DNA of 64,000 nt from Aquatica leii (Eukaryota > Arthropoda > Insecta > Coleoptera > Lampyridae): the NCBI GenBank assembly GCA_035610365.1, contig CM069434.1, positions 30,714,238 to 30,778,237 on the forward strand, in the 5' to 3' direction. The position numbers and the translations under genes were made by a program. This document shows positions 34,215 to 43,010 of this stretch, in pieces. The notes below the pieces were generated by a model that was not told the origin of the DNA, made no database searches, and worked only from the letters and a program-made list of their open reading frames with translations. How positions within the stretch are numbered: position 1 is the stretch's first letter; each line of letters opens with the position of its first letter.

Positions 34215-35227
34215 ATAGTATAGTAAAACACAAGTTACAGAAAGAACGCGCTTCAAACGTATTGTATGACGTGTGTTTTATACTATTTTCTCTATTTCGA
34301 TACAATATTTAACATTTTTTGTATAATTTTAATTTTAAAACAACATTGAGAAACTTATATTTTATTGAATTGGCAACACTTACACTTTGACATATTGAAA
34401 TTTATGTGTTAACCTAAAATCTCATACAAAATTATCTTTTTATACCTTTATAAGTAAATAACTTTGAATTACTAGGACATTTTTATTTTATCTTGGCATC
34501 AAAATTTGAATTTCAATTGTTAAGGTCCAATAATTTTAATTTCTTTTTCATGTAACATCAACTTACGAAGCAGAAATACCAACTTCAAAAAAACTAACAT
34601 TTCTAAAATTCGTGTAAGAATTTGCTTATTCTTACACGGATTTTAGTGAAAGAATCGCTAATTCTCATGTCTAAATAGAGAAAAAGTTATTCTCTATTTC
34701 GACATAAGAATTAGCGATTCTTACACTAAAATCCGTGTAAGAATAAGCAAATTCTTACACGAATTTTGGTAATGTTAGTTTATTCAAAGTTGGTATCTCT
34801 GCATCGTAAGTTGACGTTACATGAAAAAGAAATCAAAATTATTGGAACTTAACAATTAAAATTCAAATTTTGATGCCAAGATCAAATGAAAACGTCTTAT
34901 TAATACAAAGTTATTTACTTATAAAGGTATAAAGAGATACATTTTGCATGAGATTTTAGGTTAACACATAAACTTCAATATGTCAAAGTGTAAGTGTTGC
35001 CAATTCAATAAAATATAAGTTTCCCAATGTTGTTTTAAAATTAAAATTATACGAAAAATTTTAAATATTGTATCGAAATAGAGAAAATAGTATAAAGCAC
35101 ACGTCATAGAATACGTTTCAATCACTCGACCGCTTCATAAACTCGCCGCTGCGCGGCTCGTGTATGAAACCCGGTCTCGTGCTTGAAGCGCGTTCATTCT
35201 GTAACTTGTGTTTTAATATACTATTAC
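34215..35227. mobile_element. Fold-back element: 1-kb near-perfect palindrome
   Basis: Two arms of about 470 and 540 bp are inverted copies meeting at an almost zero-length loop (34683-34689). Outer ends: TAGTATAGTAAAACACAAG on the left, and TAGTATATTAAAACACAAG on the right when read from the minus strand, both followed by TTACAGAA. The arms agree over nearly their whole length with scattered substitutions. Near the centre each arm holds its own hairpin (GTGTAAGAAT..ATTCTTACAC, left copy about 34613-34637). The right arm has one extra 60-bp GC-rich hairpin at 35126-35187. No reading frame of note is present, so it would be mobilised in trans. The exact ends and target duplication are uncertain because the ends are A/T-rich. 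A half copy lies at 59466-59945. Confidence 0.88.
35126..35187. repeat. GC-rich hairpin inside right fold-back arm
   Basis: A segment of about 60 bp folds on itself: CACTCGACCGCTTCATAA pairs with the reverse complement of the TATGAAACCCGGTCTCGTG end around a CGCCGCTGCGCGGC centre. It interrupts the arm sequence 'CTTCAA..GAAACGTATT'. Neither the left arm nor the half copy at 59466 has it, so it is an insertion or a retained ancestral part. Confidence 0.8.
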
Positions 35228-35231
35228 AAGT

Positions 35232-35376
35232 CTATTACGTGTATTCCGTACGTTTCCTAAGGAAAAAAATTTGGCAAAGATAGGAAACATTTTTGTGTAT
35301 CTAGATGTTTTAGACAAATGCATAATAATCATAGATAATATTTTATTTATATTACAAAAACCAAAAAGAAAAAATT
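35232..35376 (+). pseudogene. C-terminal end of the pogo transposase, beyond the fold-back
   Basis: An open stretch of about 48 codons reads LLRVFRTFPKEKNLAKIGN, IFVYLDVLDKCIIIIDNILF and ILQKPKRKN. It fits the last part of pogo/jerky-like transposases after the 'vLVkf' motif (Lys-rich stretch, 'f.yP.veD...i....I...Lp.Pk'). No start codon is needed, because the piece would be in continuation with the gene left of the fold-back. The match is to a loosely conserved region, so it is suggestive only. Confidence 0.5.
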
Positions 35377-35380
35377 TAAT

Positions 35381-35736
35381 TCAATTGGTTAATTTTTTAT
35401 TCTAGTTTAAGACCCTGTTTTTCATGTTTTGTTTTTTATTTTTGTAAGAATTTTATACTTTTTGTTTTGTATTTAAATAGTTTTTAAAACCTAAGAAGTG
35501 TTTTTCTTTGGTTTTTTTATTTATGATTTTCTATACGTTTATATCAATAAATTAGGTTTCTTTACTTTTCTTTATTTTTAAAACTTTCCTGGATCGAAAG
35601 CTGTTTAAAATTCTTTTTAAAAACAATATTTGTATATTTCGCCAATATACCGTTGTTTAATTAATTTTAAAGTCTTTTAAACCCATGTTCAAACTCATCC
35701 CATTTTAAGAGGCGAGTTGGACACCCATAAAAAAAT
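35381..35736. other. AT-rich spacer with possible pogo 3' end
   Basis: No coding signal. A GC-richer piece at about 35695-35730 (AACTCATCCCATTTTAAGAG, then GCGAGTTGGACACCC) may be a transposon terminus, possibly that of the pogo element; no inverted partner was found on the left. Confidence 0.4.
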
Positions 35737-36089
35737 GTTTTTATTATTATTTATTTATTGTGCTTATAAATACATGTAATTTGTGCACTAATAACATTAT
35801 GCACCATATTAACTGACTAGACTAGAGTGAGGATTGGAGTATTTAAATATTTATCTATTGAGTAAAAACAATGACTTAATATATGTTTCTTTATGTTATT
35901 TTAAAAAAAAATAAAATGTCATGTCCTTGACCTGACTGGGAAGTACATTATAAAATTTAACACTGATATTGTTATTTTTCGATTTAGATAGTCTGTAGTA
36001 AGGGGTTCTTAGATCCTTCGCTTCTGTAGTATTGTAGTTATGTATACTGCCATTTGTCAAGAAGGACGATTTGTTTTTATGTATATCTA
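35737..36089 (-). pseudogene. 3' end of a CR1/Jockey-like LINE, minus strand
   Basis: On the minus strand this reads DIHKNKSSFLTNGSIHNYNT, EAKDLRTPYYRLSKSKNNNI and SVKFYNVLPSQVKDMTFYFF, the C-terminal domain of a CR1/Jockey-like LINE, then an A-rich 3' UTR and a tail made of AATAAATAATAATAA-like repeats ending near 35737. It is the continuation of the RT at 40238-40920: removing the TA-flanked element 36090-40237 and one TA joins the two in frame. Confidence 0.8.
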
Positions 36090-36238
36090 CCCACACAGCA
36101 AAAGTAACCAAAAGTCGTAATAAAGGTAACCGCCTTGGATTGGCAAATGTGATCATAGAGTACCCAAAAGCACACTCAATGGTGAACTATGTCCCACTTA
36201 ATCCCTTCATAGGATACCCTTATACTGACCTTGCGTGT

Positions 36239-36755
36239 ATTCAACGGTCAACCTTTTAGGATAACCCGAAATTAACCGAAACGGACAACTTATTGTTCAC
36301 TTTTAAAGCTACTTAAAAGATACTTCTTTTTAGTTATTCATTGGTCAACTTGTTGGGTTAACTTAAAGTTAATCGAAATGCCCGGTGCATAGTTGAATTT
36401 TAAAACTATTAAAAAGATACCATTTTTTGTTTGCTCAACGTTCAATCTGTTAGGGTAATCTAAAGTTAATCGAAAGTGATTGTTAATGGTTGGTATTTAA
36501 AACTGCCTGAAAGATACTAATTTTTGTTGCTTAACGTTCAACCTGTTAGGATAACTTAAAGTTAATCTAAATGGATATTTTAATATTTAATTTTAAAGCT
36601 GTTTCAAATATACAATTTTTGCACTTCAAGAATCAACCTGAAGTTAACTGTAAAAGATGTATAATTGTTGGATTTTAAAACTGCTTAAAAAATACAATTT
36701 TTTTAGTAGCTCAACGATTAATGGCTGCTTAACAGATATCTTATAGTTAACGTTT
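36239..36755 (+). repeat. Left subterminal tandem repeats (six units of about 95 bp)
   Basis: Units start near 36239, 36334, 36434, 36532, 36624 and 36711. Each has a core like TCAACCTGTTAGGATAACTT, then AAAGTTAATCGAAATG, followed by ATTTTAAAACTGCTTAAAAG and an AT tract. The last two units are shortened and diverged. Such arrays in DNA transposons usually are transposase-binding sites. Confidence 0.8.
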
Positions 36756-37045
36756 GAAAATAAAACACATTAAAGTAAAGGTGCAAGTCTTAAAAAACAG
36801 ATTTTATACGATACGATATAATACATATATATTTATTACTTATTTACAAATTTAAAAATATCTAAAATAAATGTCATCGCCTTTAACCCTTTTTTACACT
36901 TTTTCTCGATTTTCTAATCCACACCTTTGTCGCCACTAAAACGTCCATTTCTGTGGCTGTGGAAACTATTCATTTTACGGAAGCTAAAATTAGAAAAAAT
37001 AATTAACTAAACCACCAATATTTATATTTGATTTGATTTTTTACA

Positions 37046-37135
37046 GGGTTCCCAGCGATCTACAAAATTGTAAAAAATCTGGGTATTATAAAATCAGGGC
37101 AAACATGTAAAATTTAGGGAAATCCTGTTTCTATG
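37046..37135 (+). repeat. CAGGGTTCCC-type repeat inside the TA-flanked element
   Basis: CAGGGTTCCCAGCGATCTAC is followed by AAATCTGGGTATTATAAAAT, CAGGGCAAAC and AGGGAAATCCTG. A 'CAGGGTTCCCA' start with repeated 'ctGGaaa/tcaGGGaaat' words is a common terminus of short hAT-like elements in invertebrates and fish. Here it is diverged and the other end was not found. Confidence 0.35.
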
Positions 37136-37553
37136 TCTTTTTGTATACTGACCGTTTATCTGCAATTATGAATTATGTGTTCCTTTGCGTCTGTTAAAAA
37201 TATGTATAAAGATGTTTTACCTTTATAACTGGAATTTTTAATATAACACAATTACACCAAGTTAACACTCGACTTGTACAACACGCACATCAACAAAACT
37301 TGAACGATTGTCTAGCAGGTAAAAAAAACGACGTTCAATTTTAAACTAGTCTTAAAACAACTCGATGGTTATTTAAATTACTATACCCATTTTCTCCCAC
37401 TTCAACAACATAATTTTAAATTTTACAAACGGTGGGCGTTTGTTTAATGTTAATTCAATAATTCTTGAAACCTGTTTTTGTTAAGTTTAAATTAACCCCG
37501 TAACGTGCATGCTCGAGTTAATTCTATTACGCTAAATGGGCCAAAATAGGCAC

Positions 37554-37571
37554 GCTCGAATTAATTCGAGC
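37554..37571. repeat. Perfect 18-bp palindrome
   Basis: GCTCGAATTAATTCGAGC is its own reverse complement. A related CTCGAGTTAATTC lies 40 bp upstream (37512). It lies in a GC-richer island inside the TA-flanked element; function unknown. Confidence 0.6.
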
Positions 37572-39574
37572 GGTATCGCTATATAAAACATAAGAAGAAA
37601 ATGGCCTTTTTGGTTTTTTTTATTTACATCTGTCTTGTAAGCTATAAAATGTTTGAGTAATATTACTTTTCGTCCAGTTGTAAAACAAAGAAACGTTTTT
37701 TTTTTGTAAATTACAAATAGGTACAAGTGTTTATTCTTTTTTATAATTATTATTGATTTAGTAGTAAAAGACTTTTTTTGTGATGTAATATGTAAAAATT
37801 ATAAAATTGCAAAGATAAGTGTTTATAGACAGTTATTTTGTGTTTAGTTATTACTTTTGGCCAAAATAAAGTTCAAAAATGTATTTTCTTAAATTAAAAA
37901 AAATAGTTTTTTTGTCGTTTTTTAAAAAAAAAGTGCTTTTAGAGGTTAAATAAGAAATTGAGAATAATCAGTACAAATGTCATATCCTCATTGTTAACTG
38001 CGACATGAAAACTTAAGTTACAATTTTTTTTACGAAATTTAATTTTTTTTCAATGATGGCTACATAATAAAAAACTGTTAAATTAATTCCAGAAAGTTCA
38101 TTTGAATCACTAGATCAATTATTGTATTGTCACTTTCGACATTAATAATACTTTTTTACCGTTTATCGCGAATAATCTATCCTTTAATCAGAAACATTAA
38201 AGTTTGCCTGTATTACGTTTTGAAAATTGGATATTGATGCGCATTTATGAGTCACAATATTAAAGAAGCTTAAATACAAAACTTGTTCAGTATGTCTGTT
38301 TGGAAAAATACATTTTTCTTATTTGCTATTAAGAGGCCAAGTTTATATTGTAATTGTTTAACGGATTTGTTAAAGCAGAAATAAATATTAAACTCTGCTC
38401 AAAGTAATAACGATTTGTTTTAAAAAAAATTTGTCAGCATCGACAGAATGAGATTCTTTGAATGAAATTTCCGTTAAAACCCCAATATCTAAGAAAAAAA
38501 CCTTGAATGGTCAAAGAATCCGACACCTTAAAAGGATTAAAATATCCACAAAGGCTATTGTTTGGTGCCCAGTTGACACACAGCCGCAAAGCAAAATAAG
38601 TTCTTAAATTAATCATTTACCGCAACGGATGAAACAAAAGCAACAACAAAAAAGTTTTTACAATCAACATTAAGATGCCATCGCGTTTATTAATACTTTC
38701 TCTTTAACATGCTAAACGCCTTTGAAGAAAAACTTGATATTTTTTTATCGATTTAAGGGCGATAATTTGAACTATTATCAATACGATTTTGTATTGATAC
38801 ACATTACAAATTATAAAAAAGTATGTTTGAAAAAAATAATTTTTAGGTTGAAATTAAATTAAAAAAATCATTAGGCTACAAACAAAAAAGAACAATGTTT
38901 ATGACGATAATCGGATTAAAAAGGTACGTTCCAGAAAACTGTTGTGCGAGGGTAATGGTGGAACTAAAATAAAGTTTACTTCTAAAGATTTCATTGTTAG
39001 CCAATTAGATTTTTATTATACATGTAATCAGTAACTAAACTTATAAACACTAATTAATAATAATCAATTACACTTACAACTCCACTAAAATATTTCTTTT
39101 CAAATACAAGTTTTTTTAAGATAATTAGTTTCAGCGTATACAACTACGGATTCTATATACTTATAAAAATTACAACAAATAATTGGCGAAACAATGACTG
39201 AAGGTTCCATCTGCAGTGCTTTTAAATATTTTTAAAATAAGTGTTTGTCTATTTAAAAAAACATACCCATGAATTTGTTGTAATTGGAGCTCACGGAGCG
39301 ACTAACTAACTTCTGATGATTTTGATCAATTCTTTAAAAATTCATAATTTGAAAACTAAGCGGTAATGCACAAAAAACCAAAATAAAAGTAATTTTTTTG
39401 CCATGAGAATCACCAAAAATCAGAAACGCAATTGGTAAAATCATTTCTTAGTTTCTCCTTGTAAGTCGTAATAATAGTAAGAGGTTAGAAGATAGAAAAG
39501 TAATTTTGGTTCAGGGTGATTTTTCTTCCGAGGACGTTTTTCCGAGATACAGACTTATTCTACACAAAAACATT

Positions 39575-39950
39575 CTACTAAAAAGTTAATTTTTAGGATT
39601 AACATAAAATTAGCTTTTTAGAATGTCTCTTTCACAACATTTATAGACATTGATTATAAAACTCAACGAAAATAACATTTATGTGGTTACTAAAAAGACA
39701 TATAGTCTTATTCTGTACTATAAGGCTACTAAAAACTTAATTTTTAGGATTAACATTAAATTAATTTTGTAGGATGTCAGTTGTGTAACTTTTTCAAGAC
39801 ATTAATTAGAAATCTCTGAAAATATATCAAAAAGTTAACTTATAGGGTTAGTAAAAAAACAAGTAGTCTCATTTTATACTTGAAAGCTCTCAATAGGTTA
39901 ATTTATATGGTTACCATCAAGTTAACTTTTTAAAACGGCTTTTGAGTAAC
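39575..39950 (-). repeat. Right subterminal repeats of TA-flanked element
   Basis: Degenerate units with CTAAAAAGTTAATTTTTAGG and ATTAACATTAAATTA recur near 39578, 39723, 39825 and 39890. They resemble the left array only in the GTTAA/TTAAC words, so the two ends carry different repeat families. Confidence 0.6.
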
Positions 39951-40237
39951 AATTAAAGCTGTCTATTGAAAAGTTATCCAAAAGTCAACCTCTGTAGGTA
40001 AGAAACGAGATAGGTATTTTATATTTAAGCTTATACAAAAAGTAACCTTTACGTTTACAATTTGGCTGATTATTAGGAAACTATTTGTTGTGAATAAGTT
40101 AAACATTAAGGACACGCGGTAGAACTAACTTTTATGAATGACTAAAACGCACGATAAAGATACCACATGCTTGTCAACTTTTCAGGTTAAAGTATGATCA
40201 CTTTTTAGACAATTAAGGTTAACTTTGGTTATGTAGG

Positions 40238-40920
40238 TAATAGAGTACAATTAATAACTATTGAAGGTAGGGGCATAATTTGAAATTTACAAAAAAATGC
40301 TTTGACCATGATCTTTAAAATATACATTGGTTAAGAACTTGACAACTTTCTTTTGCATTAAAAAAATTTTATCGTTGGATGAATTACCCCATAGATTAAC
40401 ACCATACAAAAGATGGGAATGAAATAGAGAAAAATAGCATGACTTAAGGGTGGGTGTGCTAATACAACTTTTTAAATTCCTTAGAATAAACAAAGTTTTT
40501 GCTAGTTTACCAATAAGGTAATCAACATGTCTGTTCCAGCTTAGTTGGTCGTCTACATAAATTTCTAGAATTTTTGCGCTATTGCCTGATCTTTGAATTA
40601 GAAGAAAACGTGATTAATTGTGTTTTATCTGTGTTTAGCTTTAAGTTATTGTGAGCGAACCACTTATGAGCAAGTTGTAACGAATTATGGGTCTTGGTAT
40701 TTAATAATTTGCAGTTTTTATCGGAAACGATTAAAGATGTATCATCAGCGTAAGCAATACTTTGATTTGGCTGGATATATTGAAAAAAGTAATTTATATA
40801 AATTATAAAAAATAAAGGCCCTAAGATAGACCTTTGTGGCACACCTTGTTGTGTGGTTAGTAATTTTGAGTAGGTACCATTGTATACATTGCTATAAAAA
40901 ATATTCCCAACAAAACCTAC
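40238..40920 (-). pseudogene. LINE reverse transcriptase, minus strand (broken)
   Basis: Minus-strand reading: GVPQRSILGPLFFIIYINYF, QSIAYADDTSLIVSD (catalytic box, near 40745), AHKWFAHNNLKLNTDKTQLI, then (other frame) AKILEIYVDDQLSWNRHVDY, LFILRNLKSCISTPTLKSCY, HLLYGVNLWGNSS and QKKVVKFLTNVYFKDHGQSI, KFQIMPLPSI. This is the second half of a CR1/Jockey-like RT; RT blocks before the 'GvpQgs' motif are missing. The gene continues beyond the TA-flanked insertion at 36089-35737. Near 40920 it meets the start of the plus-strand LINE, head to head. Confidence 0.85.
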
Positions 40921-40974
40921 TTAATCTACACATCACAATTGGAGTATGCAAAATTGACAGATGGATCAAATAGC

Positions 40975-41602
40975 AAATGACATAGTTCAAACGCTTTATT
41001 ATGCAGTAAATGACCTAATTATAAAGAAAACTATAAAAACACGAAGAAGTAACATCTGGTTTATAATGAAGTTACGTAATCTCTAAAACAAAAAGGACCG
41101 ACTTTATAAAATTTCTAAATTAACGAGAAATGAAAATAACTGGATGCTTTACAAAAACACAATAAATAACTTTAGTAATAAAATTAAAATAAGCAAAAAT
41201 AATTATTACGTAAATAAAATACAGCAAAATAGCGGACAGCCTCAAAATATGTGGAAAATTATTAAACATTTAATCAATGGACAAAAGAATGAACCAAAAA
41301 GTATAATATTTGACGAAGTAGAAATTAGTAACTTAGAGGAAATATCAAATAAATTTAACGAATATTTTGTAAGCAGCATTAAACACATAAATAATGGTAT
41401 AAACCAGCTCCCAGCAAACTTCAAAGAGACTTCAATATTAAACCAAACCCTTAATTTCAAATTTAGGCAAGTTAATTTATCAGATCTGAAGAAAATCTTA
41501 AGTAATATTAAACGAAAAGGAGGAACGGATCACATTACAATACAAGTTATTACAGATGCATTGCCAGAAATTGCTAATGAAAGCAATGAAAAATCACACT
41601 AA
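40975..41602 (+). pseudogene. LINE pre-RT linker and RT start
   Basis: After a few stops the linker reads KDRLYKISKLTRNENNWMLY, NKIKISKNNYYVNKIQQNSG, NMWKIIKHLINGQ, then ISNKFNEYFVSSI and the RT start LSNIKRKGGTDHITIQVIT. An open frame covers 41144-41602. This arrangement ('W.iik.l.n', 'FN.yF..', 'k..gsD.i....ik') is usual between endonuclease and RT in CR1-like elements. Confidence 0.75.
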
Positions 41603-41639
41603 CGTCTAAAAATTAAAAGCACAAAAAGATGCAAAAAAT

Positions 41640-42930
41640 TGCGACTTATCAATATATTACCACTGTAGAAGCAAATACTAGAGTCAGTTGTTAAGGAACA
41701 ATTACAGTGCTTTCTAGAACAAAATAATATAATCAGTAAAAATCAATCGAGTTTTCGAAGTACACACTCGAGTGAAACGGCATTAAATCTTGTGCTGACA
41801 AAATGGAAATCTAAAGTCGACGTGGATAATAGTGTAATAGCAGTGTTTTTAGACTATAAAAAATCCTTTAAAACTATCAACAGAAAAAGACATAAATAAA
41901 CTTTACTAATATGGAATAAGAAGCACCAAACTTCAATGGTTCGAAGCTTACTTAGAATCTCCTACTCAGATCACTACGTACCAAAATTATAAATCTATTC
42001 CAATTCAGATTAATTTAGGTGTACGTCAAGGATCAGTCTTAGAGCCATTGCTTTTCTTAATTTATATTAATAATTTAGAACTTAATCTTAAGTGCTGTAA
42101 TATTAATTTGTTTGTAAACGATACCTTTGTATCAATTACTCATAGAAATATACATTCAGCTATTATAAAGATAAACTTAGAAATAGAAATTATTGCAAAT
42201 TGGTTACAATCAAACAAATTAAAATTAAATGTGCTAAAAAGTAAGACAATGGTACTACTAAATAGTAATGTCAAAACAAAAAAATTAAAACTAAAAATAT
42301 AGAATTAGAACAGGTTGAGCAAATTAAATATTTAGGAGTAGTTATAGATCAGAATCTAAATTTTAGAAGCCATGTGAATTATGTAATAAAAAAAGTAGCA
42401 AATAAGATTAGCCTATTAAGAAGAATATTTAATAAATTGAGGATTAATGCCAGAATTACTGTTTATAAAACAATTATTGCACCATATTTTGATTTTTGCA
42501 GTAGTATACTTTGAATGTCTTACGAAGTCAACTTAAAACGGCTACAGAAACAACAAAATAGGGCTATGAGGATTATATTACATTGTTTAAAATATACCAA
42601 AATCACAGTAATGTTAGATTGTTTACAATGGTTAAGTGTGAAGCAACGGATATATTTCAATTTATTAATGTTGGTATACAAAATAATTAATAATTTGCTT
42701 CCAAACTACATGTCAAAATTAGTGATACGTAACTATGATATACATTCACATAACACGAGAAGTCGATGTGACTTCAGACTGCCAAAATTTTTAGAATCAA
42801 AGTCACAAAATTCTCTTCTGTACAAAGGTCGGAAATTATATAATGATTTACGTACCAGATGAAATTAAGGACGAGAAAAATATTTATAAATTTAAAAGGG
42901 GTCTGAGTGATTATGTTAAGAATAATTTTT
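41640..42930 (+). pseudogene. LINE reverse transcriptase and C-terminal domain
   Basis: Readable blocks are QCFLEQNNIISKNQSSFRST, IAVFLDYKKSFKTI (family 'fiDlsKAFDti', both motif Asp positions altered or kept only once), LGVRQGSVLEPLLFLIYINN, LFVNDTFVSI (family 'YADDT'; the first catalytic Asp is Asn at 42117-42119), NWLQSNKLKLNVLKSKTMVL, IKYLGVVIDQNLNFRSHVNY, then LKRLQKQQNRAMRIIL, and the C-terminal SHNTRSRCDFRLPKFLESKS, GRKLYNDL. Stops and frame changes are frequent, for example at 41602, 41898 and 42301. Confidence 0.85.
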
Positions 42931-43010
42931 AAGCAAAAATTAGTATTAATTGAAATATGTAACGATTTATGTTAAATTAGTATATCTTTACTAAATAAAT
43001 TCTTACTTGC

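Larger units (their letters stand above)
32665..35380 (+). mobile_element. Pogo-like DNA transposon, split by a fold-back element
   Basis: The element carries a decayed pogo-superfamily transposase (32665-34214). Its C-terminal part can be followed again at 35232-35376, on the far side of the 1-kb palindrome 34215-35227. The fold-back therefore inserted later, into the 3' end of the pogo gene. Terminal repeats were not found; the LINE tail at about 35737 bounds it on the right. Confidence 0.7.
36090..40237. mobile_element. 4.15-kb TA-flanked transposon without transposase
   Basis: The left end is TA|CCCACACAGCAAAAGTAACC (36090) and the right end, on the minus strand, TA|CCTACATAACCAAAGTTAACC (40237); both are flanked by TA. 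Inner parts also match in inverted orientation (GTGATCATA at 36149 and in the right end). The insertion sits inside a minus-strand LINE whose reading is restored when the element and one TA are removed, which fixes the ends. Tandem subterminal repeats occupy both ends. The interior (36.8-39.5 kb) has no recognisable gene, only AT-rich sequence with smaller inserts. TA duplication points to the Tc1/mariner group or another TA-using superfamily, but the termini do not look like those of Tc1. Family unassigned. Confidence 0.78.
40950..43010 (+). mobile_element. CR1/Jockey-like LINE, plus strand (broken)
   Basis: A second LINE type, diverged from the ones at 14640 and 40238. It covers the pre-RT linker, RT and C-terminal domain; the endonuclease is missing, so it is 5'-truncated. 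After the coding end (about 42930) comes a short AT-rich 3' part with TTACTTGCTTACTAAAA near 43005. The reading frame is interrupted more than a dozen times. Confidence 0.8.

Noticed and set aside
38434..38616. 60-codon minus-strand frame within the TA-flanked element
   Set aside because: No transposase motif; composition and length fit chance.
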